NCBI RefSeq assembly: GCF_001700895.1
Contig: NZ_CP013259.1
Location: 1 to 64,000 of the forward strand
DNA: 64,000 nt
DNA from: Buchnera aphidicola (Diuraphis noxia)
GTDB lineage: Bacteria; Pseudomonadota; Gammaproteobacteria; Enterobacterales; Enterobacteriaceae
Direction: 5' to 3'
Within the stretch, counting starts at the first letter, position 1. Each line of letters opens with the position of its first letter. The translations under genes were made by a program, and so were the position numbers. The notes under the pieces were generated by a model that saw only the letters and a program-made list of their open reading frames with translations, ran no database searches and was not told where the DNA came from. Below, one piece after another: positions 49,087-58,596 of the stretch.

Positions 49087-49114
49087 ATTATATAATTTTT
49101 CATATTTATTGCAA
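49087..49114 (-). promoter_or_regulatory. sigma-70 promoter of the tRNA-Thr-Tyr-Gly-Thr cluster
   Basis: On the minus strand TTGCAA (49114-49109) and a perfect TATAAT (49092-49087) are separated by 16 bases. The first tRNA begins at 49060, giving a leader of roughly 20 bases, as expected for a stable-RNA promoter. The spacing and position support it, but the AT-rich context makes chance TATAAT matches common. Confidence 0.6.
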
Positions 49115-49152
49115 GTATTTTATAAAAAAAATTGGTTATACATATTACTATA

Positions 49153-50226
49153 TTATTTATTCATCAACTTCAATAAGTTAATTCGACTGTTTAATTTCAG
49201 TTTTATTTTTCTAGTTGATCCAATAAAATCTATTTCTGGTTCTAAAAAGATATTGAATTTTTTTAAAATACATGTTTGTATTATTCTTGCTAATTTTATA
49301 ACTTCTTTAGAAGTTGCATTTTTTTTGTTTATCAGTATTAACTTTTGTGTTTTGTGAATAGCTGCATCACCAATTTGTATGTTTTTAAAATTATAATGTT
49401 CAATCAACCAACCACCAGATATTTTTATTAATCCATTTATTTGAGGATAATGTGGAATTTTATATAAAGATATTAGTGGGTATGCTTGTTTTTTGGTAAT
49501 AATAGGGTTTTTAAAAAAACTACCTGCATTACCAATTTTTTTAGGATCTGGTAATTTTTTAATTCGTATTTTACAAATTATATTAAAAATTTTATATGGT
49601 GTTATATCTTGTAAAGTAGTATAATTTTTTAAAATAGGAAATATAACAGGATTCCAAATTTTTGATAATTTAATGCCGACTGCTATAATAGCGTAATCAT
49701 AATTATATTCATATTTAAAAACACTGCTTCGATAAGAAAATTTACATGAATTTACATCAATTCTTTTAGTATCATTATTTTTGAAAAACAAGACATCAAC
49801 ATATGAACATATATCTTTAAATTCTAAACCATAGGCACCAATGTTTTGAATGGCAGCAGCACCTATACGACCAGGAATTAAAGCCATATTTTCTAAACCA
49901 AAAATACCGAAATTTAAAGTATATTTAACTACATTATGCCATTTTTCCCCTGAAGAAACATGTATCATCCAAAAATTATTGTTTTCTGTTATTGTTATTC
50001 CTTTAATTCGATTAAAAATTACAATTCCTTTATAATGTTCTAAAAATAGAACATTACTTCCTTCACCTAAAATCAAATAAGGAATTTTAAATAATTTACA
50101 ATTATTTATTGTTTTAATTAATCTTGAAATTGTTTTCACAAAAATAATTTTTTTTGCTGTTACATTGATTCCAAATGTGTTTAAATTTTTTAAAGAGATA
50201 TTATATGAATATTTTTTGTTATACAT
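49153..50226 (-). CDS. murB: UDP-N-acetylenolpyruvoylglucosamine reductase
   Basis: MurB reduces enolpyruvyl-UDP-GlcNAc to UDP-MurNAc with FAD and NADPH. The 357-residue product (E. coli 342) has the FAD-binding LILGEGSNVLFLE near residue 51, ENMALIPGRIGAAAIQNIGAYG near 112-133, FSYRSSVFK with the active-site Arg, NAGSFFKNP with the catalytic Ser, and LEPEIDFIG with the catalytic Glu near the end. It has 15-20 extra C-terminal basic residues. birA, its E. coli neighbour, is absent. Confidence 0.96.
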   Translation of the reverse strand: MYNKKYSYNISLKNLNTFGINVTAKKIIFVKTISRLIKTINNCKLFKIPYLILGEGSNVLFLEHYKGIVIFNRIKGITITENNNFWMIHVSSGEKWHNVVKYTLNFGIFGLENMALIPGRIGAAAIQNIGAYGLEFKDICSYVDVLFFKNNDTKRIDVNSCKFSYRSSVFKYEYNYDYAIIAVGIKLSKIWNPVIFPILKNYTTLQDITPYKIFNIICKIRIKKLPDPKKIGNAGSFFKNPIITKKQAYPLISLYKIPHYPQINGLIKISGGWLIEHYNFKNIQIGDAAIHKTQKLILINKKNATSKEVIKLARIIQTCILKKFNIFLEPEIDFIGSTRKIKLKLNSRINLLKLMNK

Positions 50227-50348
50227 AAATTTTCTAAAAATATTATTTAACTTTTTTTATATAGTAATAAATATATTTCTATTGATTTCAAAAATCTATA
50301 TAATTACAAAAAAATTAATATTAAAATAATTTGAATGGAGTATTTAAT

Positions 50349-51230
50349 ATGTATCGTATCTCTGAATACTATAAAGATATAGTCCAACAAAAGAAAGAAA
50401 ATATTCGTAATTTTTCTAAGTGTTCTTTTGAATTTTATCCCCCTAAAAATTTGATTTTAGAAAACACTTTTTGGCCTACAGTTGAAAAACTTAGTAAATT
50501 AAAACCTAATTTTTTTTCTGTAACATATGGAGCAAATAGTGGTGAGCGTGAAAAGACATATCATTTTGCAAAAACAATATATGAACAAACAGGTATTACA
50601 ACTGCTGCACATCTTACTTGTGTGAATTCTACACCTGATGAATTAAAAGAAATAGCAAAAAAATATTGGGAAAATGGCATTAAAAGTATTGTTGCGTTAA
50701 GAGGAGATACATTAAACAAAAATAATTTTGAACATAAAATGTATGCTGTAGATTTAGTTCTTTTGTTAAAAAAAATAGCAAATTTTAATATTTTAGTTGC
50801 AGGCTATCCTGAAATGCATCCAGAATCAAAAAATTCTGAATTTGATATTATTCATTTAAGAAAAAAAGTTGATGCAGGTGCAAATAAAATAATTACACAG
50901 TTTTTTTTTACTATTGAAAATTATTTACGTTTTAGAGATAATTGTATAAAAAATAATATTAATGTTGAAATTATACCGGGTATTTTACCTATTTATAATT
51001 TTAATCAATTACAGCGTTTTTCAAGTATAACTAATGTTAAAATTCCTGATTGGCTATTTCAAATATTTAATGGATTAGATAATGATTTAATTACGCAAAA
51101 AAATATAGGTTCTAGTATTGTAATTGATATGGTTAAAATATTATCCCGAGAGGGGGTAAAAAATTTTCATTTTTATACCTTGAATCAATCTGATACAGTT
51201 TATACTGTATGTCATGTATTAGGTTTGTAA
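50349..51230 (+). CDS. metF: 5,10-methylenetetrahydrofolate reductase
   Basis: MetF makes 5-methyltetrahydrofolate, the methyl donor for MetE. I start at the ATG at 50349, which has TGGAG eight bases upstream; a TTG six codons earlier overlaps that site. The 293-residue product (E. coli 296) has CSFEFYPPKN near residue 25, SVTYGANSGE, TAAHLTC, IVALRGD and the C-terminal ILSREGVKNFHFYTLN. It directly precedes the argE relic. Confidence 0.96.
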   Translation: MYRISEYYKDIVQQKKENIRNFSKCSFEFYPPKNLILENTFWPTVEKLSKLKPNFFSVTYGANSGEREKTYHFAKTIYEQTGITTAAHLTCVNSTPDELKEIAKKYWENGIKSIVALRGDTLNKNNFEHKMYAVDLVLLLKKIANFNILVAGYPEMHPESKNSEFDIIHLRKKVDAGANKIITQFFFTIENYLRFRDNCIKNNINVEIIPGILPIYNFNQLQRFSSITNVKIPDWLFQIFNGLDNDLITQKNIGSSIVIDMVKILSREGVKNFHFYTLNQSDTVYTVCHVLGL

Positions 51231-51234
51231 AACT

Positions 51235-52000
51235 TTTGATATTTCAGAATAAAATCTGTAATATATACATTGTTTAATTATAATTGTATTAAGTTTGAAA
51301 AACAAGACCTTAAATAATTGTTTTATACAATTTTCATTGATTATAGATATAATGAAAAAATGATATTTTTTTCTATAATGATATATAATTTTATTATTTT
51401 TACATATGATTTTTTCAAAATCTTTTTTATTTAATGAGTATTAAAAGAGATATAAAAATACTAATTTTTTAAAACTAGTATATTTAAAATCCTGTATACC
51501 ATTAATAGTAGATTTTCTTAAATTAAATTTTCTATTAACATTTCAGAGTATTTTTCATATATCTTGTATTTGTCAAATGGAGATGACTAAGAAATCAATA
51601 TAATTGATGATCTTACGTATAAAGTATTTGTAAATAAATTTACAGTTAAATAAAAAATATCAAATTGTCTTTATAATTACATTATTCACGATGTTAACAA
51701 TATTCATTTTAATATTTAAATATTTTTCAGAGTTTTATACCATACTATGGTTTAGATAAAATACGAAATATGTTTTATAAAAATTTATTCATTGTAAAGA
51801 TGTATGTCCTGATTATTGTTTATATCTTATTTAATAATATTAAATATTATAAAATGGTTAGATTTAGATTTATTCTTAATTAAGAAAAAGAATATAAATG
51901 AATTGTATTTATTTTTTGTGTTTATGATAGATGTAATTTTTAAGGAAAAAATCAAAATCTACATATATATTTCATCACATTCATTAATATCTTTAATAAT
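51235..52000 (-). pseudogene. argE: relic of argE (acetylornithine deacetylase), boundaries approximate
   Basis: No functional frame exists between metF and the argC relic, but the minus strand shows faint ArgE traces in the order and spacing expected for a gene ending at about 51235. HLHLTNTRYMKNTLK (from 51582) lines up with the ELHMDIRPLPGMTL region, and YIIIEKNIIFSLY (from 51385) with YCTEAPFIQTLC. They are 194 bases apart, against 210 in E. coli (sequence recalled), and the expected stop falls beside metF. The 5' part is unrecognisable and at least 300 bases must be deleted. argE opposite argC is the E. coli arrangement. Confidence 0.5.
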
Positions 52001-52062
52001 TTGAATAAAAAAGATTTTATATTTTAATGAATTTAATATAATGAACGTAATGTAATAAATCT

Positions 52063-53022
52063 ATGAATGATACAAAAAATTTTATTTTATTTGATGTATG
52101 TGTTTAGTATCAAAAAACATTTATTTTAAAAAAACGTAAATATAAGTAAGTTTTCTTAGAAAAATATATTGTACTATATAAAACATTTATAAGCATTATA
52201 GCAGTGAGATTTGCAATCTATAAGTCATTTAATATGAATTAAACAATATTAATGTAGTATTTTAGAAATAGATAATAATATCATCCATTCTTTTATTCCT
52301 ACCTTTTTATCTCTTCTTATTGTATTTTTTTCTGTTTTTTTTATATTCGAAAATAATCAGTTTTATTTAGCGTATTATAATTTTTATTAATGTTAAATGC
52401 TATAAAAGAAATTCATTTCTAAAATTAAAAGAAAATGAAAAGAGGTAAATATGAATATGTTTTAATTAATCACAGTACTAATATTTTTAACAATTATATA
52501 TACTTAGTATTAACTTAGTTGTTAAAAGACATTCTTGACGATATTTATCAAGTATTTTCTAATACTGTTAGTAATGTAAATAAAAAAATTATTTTTCATA
52601 ATATTGTGTATAAAGTAAGTTGACAAATATGCAATTTATTTTCATAACATCATACTGTTACAATTATTAAAAATTTTAAAAAAATTAACAATGTTTTATT
52701 ATATTTTTAAATTTTTTCATGATGTTGTTATTGTTATAATTTATAAGATAAAACTTTAATGTTAAATTAACTAATATTCGTAAAATATTTTGTAAATTGT
52801 ATGAAAATACATTATTAATGTTTTTAAATTATATATTTTTATCTAGGTCTAAAATAGTTTAAAAATTATTGTCTTATAATATTATCTCTATAATTAGAGA
52901 TGATTTTATAATACTTGTAGTTATTTAAGAGTATTTGTGAAGTTATTATAAATACACCAGTGTTTTAAAAAACATTGTTTTTTGATATTCATTTTAGTTT
53001 TAAATTAAATTCATTTAATTGA
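52063..53022 (+). pseudogene. argC: argC pseudogene (N-acetyl-gamma-glutamyl-phosphate reductase), start approximate
   Basis: The 'empty' stretch before argB reads as a nearly colinear ArgC relic with in-frame stops and small indels, compared with E. coli ArgC (334 residues) from memory. NINVVF at 52245 matches GVDVVF (72-77). FYLAYYNF at 52361 matches FYEKYYGF (113-120). VSNVNKKIIFHNIVYKVS at 52567 matches VSGAGRKAAISNSFCEVS (186-203). IRKIFCKLYENTLL at 52776 matches VAQVLQQAYAHKPL (256-269). [12 protein letters not shown] before the TGA at 53020 matches the C-terminus. Anchor distances differ from expectation by only -7, -13, -1 and +7 bases. The catalytic Cys motif PGCYP is gone. Confidence 0.87.
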
Positions 53023-53039
53023 TAATACGGTGTATTACA

Positions 53040-53813
53040 ATGAATCCTTTAGTGATTAAATTAGGTGGAGTTCTTTTAGAAAGTAATAAAGTTATGATGC
53101 GTTTTTTTCAGTCTTTAGTGAATTGTTTAAAATCTTATAAACGTCATGTTGTAATAATTCATGGAGGAAGTTATTTAATTGATAACTTAATGAGAAAACT
53201 TCATTTACAGGTTAGAAAAAAAAATGGTTTACGTATTACTTCATCTGAACATATGAATGTTATCACAGGAGTATTAGCTGGGAACGTCAATAAACGTCTT
53301 TTATCGTGGGCGTTAAAATTTAATATAAATGCTATTGGATTATGTTTAGCAGACGGAAACAGTGTTAAAGTAAAACAATTAGATCCAGATTTAGGACATG
53401 TAGGAAAAGCTACACCAGGGTCACCATCATTTTTAAATAAAATATACAAAGCAGGTTTTTTACCTATTATTAGTTCTATAGGAATTACTAAAGATGGATT
53501 ATTAATGCATGTTCAGTCTGATTTAGCAGCAGTAGCTTTAGCAACTACTTTAAAAGCTAATTTGATTTTATTATCTGATATTAGTTCAATATTAGATGGA
53601 AAAGGTCAAAGAATATCTGAAATTAATACTATAAATGCTGAAAAGTTAATTACACAAGGCATTATTACTAATGGTATGATTATTAAAGTCAATGCTGCAT
53701 TAGAAGGAGCACGTGTTTTGAATTGTTATGTAGACATAGCGAGTTGGAAAAATTTAGAAACATTAGAGTTGTTATTTAATGGTGTAAATGTTGGTACTCG
53801 AGTTTTTGTGTAA
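53040..53813 (+). CDS. argB: acetylglutamate kinase, open frame with unusual active-site residues
   Basis: ArgB phosphorylates N-acetylglutamate, the step before ArgC. I start at the ATG at 53040 ([13 protein letters not shown]); a TTG seven codons upstream overlaps the end of the argC relic. The 257 residues align without gaps to E. coli (258). Lys7, Arg65, Asp161 and Lys216 are kept. However, Ser44 replaces the third Gly of HGGG (E. coli Gly45), and HVQSD (157-161) replaces the usual NVNAD, changing Asn158 and Asn160. With argC and argE dead, its product has no onward route. It may be a late-stage decaying gene; it heads argB-argG-argH. Confidence 0.93.
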   Translation: MNPLVIKLGGVLLESNKVMMRFFQSLVNCLKSYKRHVVIIHGGSYLIDNLMRKLHLQVRKKNGLRITSSEHMNVITGVLAGNVNKRLLSWALKFNINAIGLCLADGNSVKVKQLDPDLGHVGKATPGSPSFLNKIYKAGFLPIISSIGITKDGLLMHVQSDLAAVALATTLKANLILLSDISSILDGKGQRISEINTINAEKLITQGIITNGMIIKVNAALEGARVLNCYVDIASWKNLETLELLFNGVNVGTRVFV

Positions 53814-53858
53814 TTTTTTTATTATAATATCAACATGTTAATAAAAATAAGGTTTCAA

Positions 53859-55067
53859 ATGATGAAAAAAATAAAAAAAGTAGTCTTAGCATATTCTGGT
53901 GGTTTAGATACTTCAGCAATTATTCCTTGGCTTAAAGAAAATTACAAAGTTGATGTTGTTGCTTTTGTAGCTAATATAGGGCAATCTGAAAAAGATTTAA
54001 AAGGAATTGAGAAAAAAGCGTTAGAATCAGGAGCATCTAGTTGTCATTTATTTGATTTAAAAGAAGAATTTATAAGAGATTACGTTTATCCAACATTAAA
54101 AAGTGGAGCTTTATACGAGGGTAACTACTTATTAGGAACAGCGTTAGCTAGGCCTATTATCGCAAAAAAACAAGTAGAATTAGCATTAAATATTGGAGCA
54201 GATGCTTTATGTCATGGTGCAACTGGAAAAGGTAATGATCAAGTTCGTTTTGAAATGGCATACGCATCATTAGCTCCAGATTTATATGTAATAGCACCAT
54301 GGCGAGAATGGAATCTTCATTCGAGAGAATCTTTATTAAATTATTTGCAGAAAAGAAAAATTCCTATAACAGCTACATTAGAAAAAATTTATAGTAAAGA
54401 TGAAAATACTTGGCATATTTCTACAGAAGGCGGTTTGCTTGAAGATCCATGGAATGAATCTAATGAAGATTGTTGGAGTTGGACAGTTAGACCTGAAGAA
54501 GCTCCAGATACTCCTGAATATGTTTCGTTAAAATTACAATCAGGTTGTGTGTATTCTGTAAATAATAAAAAATTGAATCCCTTGCAATGTGTAGAAGTTT
54601 TAAATAAATTGGGTTCTAAACATGCTATTGGTAGAATTGATATTATTGAAAATAGATTAATTGGAATCAAGTCTCGTGGTTGTTACGAAACACCTGGAGG
54701 TACTATTATTACAACAGCTATGAGAGCTATTGAACAATTAGTGTTAGATCGTGAAAGTTTTCAATGGAGAGAGAAAATTGGTTTAAAAATGGCTTCAGTG
54801 GTTTATGATGGTCGTTGGTTTTCTCCGATACGAAGATCTTTACAAGCAGCTGCTAATGAATTATCAACTGAAATTACTGGTGAAGTAATATTGAAATTAT
54901 ATAAAGGAAGTGTTATAGCTGTTCAAAAAAAATCGTCTCATGCATTATATTCTCAGGAATATGCTACTTTTGGAAAAGATGAAGTCTATAATCAGTCAGA
55001 TGCAGATGGTTTCATTCGTCTTTTTTCACTTTCTTCGAGAATACGAGCAAAAAATAAATATAGATAG
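53859..55067 (+). CDS. argG: argininosuccinate synthase
   Basis: ArgG joins citrulline and aspartate using ATP. I start at the ATG at 53859, with AAGG six bases upstream; 53862 is an alternative and 53835 lacks a good site. The 402-residue product starts with the PPi-loop [18 protein letters not shown] and has [13 protein letters not shown] near residue 120, [12 protein letters not shown] and VYDGRW. It is the common ~400-residue bacterial form, shorter than E. coli K-12 ArgG (447). All recognisable active-site motifs look intact, unlike in argB. Confidence 0.96.
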   Translation: MMKKIKKVVLAYSGGLDTSAIIPWLKENYKVDVVAFVANIGQSEKDLKGIEKKALESGASSCHLFDLKEEFIRDYVYPTLKSGALYEGNYLLGTALARPIIAKKQVELALNIGADALCHGATGKGNDQVRFEMAYASLAPDLYVIAPWREWNLHSRESLLNYLQKRKIPITATLEKIYSKDENTWHISTEGGLLEDPWNESNEDCWSWTVRPEEAPDTPEYVSLKLQSGCVYSVNNKKLNPLQCVEVLNKLGSKHAIGRIDIIENRLIGIKSRGCYETPGGTIITTAMRAIEQLVLDRESFQWREKIGLKMASVVYDGRWFSPIRRSLQAAANELSTEITGEVILKLYKGSVIAVQKKSSHALYSQEYATFGKDEVYNQSDADGFIRLFSLSSRIRAKNKYR

Positions 55068-55124
55068 TTTAAAAAAATATGATTCATTATTGTTTATTTT
55101 TATCTTTTTTTATAGAGAAAATAT

Positions 55125-56504
55125 ATGAAACTTTGGGGTGGAAGATTTGTTAAAGAATCAGATGAATTATTTAAAAATTTCAATCGATCTTTATCTTTTG
55201 ATTATATTTTAGTAAAAGAAGATATAATTGGTTCGATTGCTTGGTCTAAAGCTCTTATGAAGAGTAACATTCTGACTGCAGAAGAACAAAAAAAAATAGA
55301 ATCAGCACTGTTTATTTTACTAAAAGAAATAAAAAATAATACTAATCAAATTCTTAACAGTAACTGTGAAGATATTCACAGTTGGGTAGAGTTAAATCTT
55401 ATTAATAAAATAGGAAAATTAGGAAGTAAATTACATACTGGTCGTAGCAGAAATGATCAAATTACAACTGATTTAAAGTTATGGTGCAAAAAAAAGATAC
55501 ACATATTATTAGATAATATTATTGAATTACAAAAAAATTTTATTGTTAATGCAGAGTCATATCATAATGTTATTATGCCGGGTTATACTCATTTACAACG
55601 AGCGCAACCTATTACTTTTTCTTATTGGTGTTTAGCGTACATAGAAATGTTAAAACGAGATTTTAGTCGTTTACAAGATGTGTTAAAACGATTAAATCAA
55701 AGTCCTCTAGGTTCTGGAGCGCTATCAGGTACAGGATGGAAAATCAATCGTCAAGAACTTGCGATTTCTATGGGATTTGATTCAGCAACTAATAATGCTC
55801 TTGACAGCGTTTCAGATCGAGATTATGTTGTGGAATTTTTATCGTCAGCTTCGATCAGCATGATGCATTTATCGCGATTTTCTGAAGATTTAATATTTTT
55901 TAATTCTGGTGAGGCTAATTTTATTGAATTATCTGATTCAATCACTTCAGGTTCATCTTTAATGCCGCAAAAAAAGAATCCAGATGCATTAGAGTTAATT
56001 CGTTCTAAATGCGGTCGTGTTTATGGTTCTCTAACTTCAATTTTAACTGTTTTAAAATCGCTTCCTTTAGCTTACAATAAAGATATGCAAGAAGATAAAG
56101 AATGTTTATTTGATGCGGTAAAAACTTGGAATGATTGTTTATGTATAGCAATTTTAATCTTAAAAAACATTAAAATTAAACATGAATCATGTCGTAAAGC
56201 TGCAGAAGAAGGATATTCTAATGCTACAGAAATTGCAGATTATTTAGTAAAAAAGGGTGTTGCTTTTCGCGAAGCACATAAAATATCAGGTCAATTAGTA
56301 CTTGAAGCTATTAGTCAAAAAAAATCTTTAAATGAACTAACGTTAGCTACATTTAAAATATATAATAATCTTATTGAAGATGATATATATCAAAATATTT
56401 CTTTAGAAGAATGTCTTAAAAAAAGAGTATCTCAAGGTGGTGTTTCGCCATGTCAAGTTTATAAAGAAATTATTAAAGAAAAACACAGATTAAATGTTAT
56501 TTAA
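55125..56504 (+). CDS. argH: argininosuccinate lyase
   Basis: ArgH splits argininosuccinate into arginine and fumarate. The 459-residue product (E. coli 457) starts [20 protein letters not shown] and has [10 protein letters not shown] near residue 108, [10 protein letters not shown] with the catalytic His near 155, and the fumarase-family signature [11 protein letters not shown] near 280 with the catalytic Ser. No decay is visible. With ArgG it could make arginine from citrulline even if the upstream acetylated pathway is lost. Confidence 0.97.
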   Translation: MKLWGGRFVKESDELFKNFNRSLSFDYILVKEDIIGSIAWSKALMKSNILTAEEQKKIESALFILLKEIKNNTNQILNSNCEDIHSWVELNLINKIGKLGSKLHTGRSRNDQITTDLKLWCKKKIHILLDNIIELQKNFIVNAESYHNVIMPGYTHLQRAQPITFSYWCLAYIEMLKRDFSRLQDVLKRLNQSPLGSGALSGTGWKINRQELAISMGFDSATNNALDSVSDRDYVVEFLSSASISMMHLSRFSEDLIFFNSGEANFIELSDSITSGSSLMPQKKNPDALELIRSKCGRVYGSLTSILTVLKSLPLAYNKDMQEDKECLFDAVKTWNDCLCIAILILKNIKIKHESCRKAAEEGYSNATEIADYLVKKGVAFREAHKISGQLVLEAISQKKSLNELTLATFKIYNNLIEDDIYQNISLEECLKKRVSQGGVSPCQVYKEIIKEKHRLNVI

Positions 56505-56544
56505 AAATTTTTTATTAATATAATATTTTTTGTATTTTTATTTG

Positions 56545-56581
56545 TTAACTTGGATTTAAAAATATTTAAATACCAAGTTAA
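56545..56581 (+). terminator. probable terminator of the argB-argG-argH operon
   Basis: TTAACTTGG and CCAAGTTAA form a 9-bp stem that continues inward as ATTTAAA/TTTAAAT past a one-base bulge, giving about 16 pairs with a small loop. It lies 41 bases after the argH stop codon and is followed by the moderately T-rich TAATTTGTATT. Its position fits an operon end. Confidence 0.6.
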
Positions 56582-56636
56582 TAATTTGTATTAAAAATTA
56601 AATTTTTATCATTTAAAAAAATAGGATATATAAACT

Positions 56637-57071
56637 ATGAAAGAAGTAATATTTTTTTGTAACCAACATTTTATATTAATTAGTTTATGGTTTTTTTTTC
56701 TTATCTTATCATTATTGTTGATAATTAAGATCAATTCTTTTAAAGATAAAATTATTAATAATATTCAAGCGATAAAATTAATTAATAAAAACAATGGAAT
56801 TGTAGTTGACACTCGTTCTATAGAAGTATTTAAAAAAGGACATATTGTAAATTCTATCAATATTCCGTTAAATCAAATTCTTTCAGGTAATTTAAAAAAA
56901 ATAGAAGATTATAAATCTTTTCCAGTCATTCTAATATTGAGTGAAATGAATGAATGCAAAAATTGTATGGCAGAATTTTTAAAAAATGGATTTAATCGTA
57001 TTTATGTTTTAAAAAACGGTATATATTATTGGTCTTTAGATCATTTACCTTTAGTTATTGAAGATAAATAA
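56637..57071 (+). CDS. yibN: membrane-anchored rhodanese-like protein YibN
   Basis: The 144-residue product (E. coli YibN 143) has one N-terminal membrane helix (about 13-30) and a cytoplasmic rhodanese domain with VVDTRSIEVFKKGHIVNSIN near 56-75. The active-site loop EMNECKNCMAE contains two cysteines, so a persulfide-carrying Cys is possible. In E. coli grxC follows before secB; here it is absent. The function is not settled; recent E. coli work links YibN to the membrane-protein insertion machinery, which would suit its neighbour secB. Confidence 0.87.
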   Translation: MKEVIFFCNQHFILISLWFFFLILSLLLIIKINSFKDKIINNIQAIKLINKNNGIVVDTRSIEVFKKGHIVNSINIPLNQILSGNLKKIEDYKSFPVILILSEMNECKNCMAEFLKNGFNRIYVLKNGIYYWSLDHLPLVIEDK

Positions 57072-57163
57072 TCACATCATTAATAAATCTTTGAATTTCA
57101 TGGAAACAAAATTCAATTTGTAATATGGATATAATAATTGCTAATTTTTTTTGGATATATTTT

Positions 57164-57610
57164 ATGTCAGAAGAAAAAATAAAAAAAAATATTTTTGAAA
57201 TTCAACGTATTTATATAAAAGATATTTCTTTTGAATCTCCTCATACACCAAATATTTTTTATCTTAATTGGAAACCTATCATTAAAATCGATTTAAATAC
57301 CTTTTTTAAAAAGATAGAAAAAAATATTTTTGAAATTGTTTTACAAATAAGAGTTATAGTAAAAATAAAAGATAATGTAGTATTTTTATGTGATGTGCAT
57401 CAAGCTGGTATTTTTTTTATTTCAAATTTAAAAGAAGATCAACTTAGCCATTGCTTACATTCTTATTGCCCGAATATTTTGTTTCCTTATGCGCGTGAAT
57501 GTATATCTAATTTAGTTTCTCGTGCCAGTTTTCCACAGATAAATATTGCTCCAATTAATTTTGATTCTATTTATTTTAATCATATAAATTCAAAAAAACA
57601 ACATAAATAA
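57164..57610 (+). CDS. secB: protein-export chaperone SecB
   Basis: SecB keeps preproteins unfolded and passes them to SecA. I start at the ATG at 57164 (MSEEKIKKNIFEIQRIYIKD), which matches the family; an ATG 13 codons upstream would add a hydrophobic stretch foreign to SecB. The 148-residue product (E. coli 155) has KDISFESPHTPNIF, the HQAGIFFI segment and the strongly conserved YCPNILFPYARECISNLV near 108-125. gpsA, which follows in E. coli, is missing and cysE comes next. Confidence 0.95.
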   Translation: MSEEKIKKNIFEIQRIYIKDISFESPHTPNIFYLNWKPIIKIDLNTFFKKIEKNIFEIVLQIRVIVKIKDNVVFLCDVHQAGIFFISNLKEDQLSHCLHSYCPNILFPYARECISNLVSRASFPQINIAPINFDSIYFNHINSKKQHK

Positions 57611-57688
57611 AACTAATTGACTTTTTTATCTGATAACTAGAATTTTTTAAATTATCAAAATAATTATATGTTGTTTAGGAGAATAATT

Positions 57689-58510
57689 ATGTCTGTTTTA
57701 GAAATATCAAAAATATGGAATAAAATAATATGCGAAGTTTCACTTTTATTAAAAAAAGAACCAATTTTATCAGATTTTTATTATAATTGTATTTTGAAAC
57801 ATAAAACTTTAAGTAGTTCTTTGAGTTATATATTATCTAATAAATTATCTATATCCAGCGTTTCTGAAAAAAAGATTCGAAAAATATTTAATTATATATA
57901 TCTAAATAATGTTTCTCTTGTAAACGTTGTATTAGAAGATTTAAAAGCTGTATTGAAACGAGATCCAGTAGTAACAGATTATTTAACACCTTTATTATAT
58001 TTAAAAGGTTTTCATGCTTTACAAGCTTACAGATTAAGTCATTATCTTTGGAATATTAAAAAAAAATTGTTATCTATATACTTGCAAAGTAGAATATCTG
58101 TAATTTTTTCAGTAGATATTCATCCAGCAGCTTCTATTGGTTCTGGTATAATGCTTGATCACGCAACTGGAATTGTTATTGGAGAAGGTGTCATTATAGA
58201 AGATAATGTTTCAATTTTTCATTCAGTTACTTTAGGTGGAACAGGTAAAAATGATAGCAAAAATAGACATCCTACTATTCGAAAAAATGTCGTGATAGGA
58301 GCTGGAGCAAAAATATTAGGTAATATTGAAGTTGGTTTAGGTTCGAAAATAGGTGCTGGTTCTATAGTGTTAGAAAATATCCCTTCGTATGTTACAGTTG
58401 TTGGAGTGCCAGCTAAGATAGTTAAAATCAATAATAAAGAATTTTCTCAAAAAAATAAAGATAATTTATCATGTATAATAAATAATTTTCAATACGGAGA
58501 TGGTATTTAA
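57689..58510 (+). CDS. cysE: serine O-acetyltransferase
   Basis: CysE acetylates serine for cysteine synthesis. I start at the ATG at 57689, with GGAG eight bases upstream, giving 273 residues, the E. coli length; an ATG seven codons earlier is less likely. The C-terminal left-handed beta helix has DIHPAASIGSGIMLDHATG near 140-158 and GAGAKILGNIEVG near 205. The final FQYGDGI is kept; in E. coli the terminal Ile docks into CysK to form the cysteine synthase complex, so that contact probably persists. Confidence 0.96.
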   Translation: MSVLEISKIWNKIICEVSLLLKKEPILSDFYYNCILKHKTLSSSLSYILSNKLSISSVSEKKIRKIFNYIYLNNVSLVNVVLEDLKAVLKRDPVVTDYLTPLLYLKGFHALQAYRLSHYLWNIKKKLLSIYLQSRISVIFSVDIHPAASIGSGIMLDHATGIVIGEGVIIEDNVSIFHSVTLGGTGKNDSKNRHPTIRKNVVIGAGAKILGNIEVGLGSKIGAGSIVLENIPSYVTVVGVPAKIVKINNKEFSQKNKDNLSCIINNFQYGDGI

Positions 58511-58527
58511 TTGTTTTATATAAAATA

Positions 58528-58582
58528 AAAACTTCTGTTGTTTTTAAAGAGAAAATAAATTATTATTCAGAAGTTTTATTTT
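58528..58582. terminator. bidirectional terminator between cysE and rpoD
   Basis: AAAACTTCTG (58528-58537) and CAGAAGTTTT (58568-58577) form a 10-bp stem with a 30-base loop. The arms carry A-runs on one side and T-runs on the other, so each strand ends in a T-rich tail. It lies between convergent stop codons. The long loop lowers confidence. Confidence 0.55.
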
Positions 58583-58596
58583 ATAATTACCATTTT

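Noticed and set aside
51816..52004. 62-codon open frame in the metF-argB gap
   Set aside because: It is hydrophobic, AT-driven and has no recognisable family. It lies on the strand opposite the argE relic with no good ribosome binding site, so it is most likely a chance frame.
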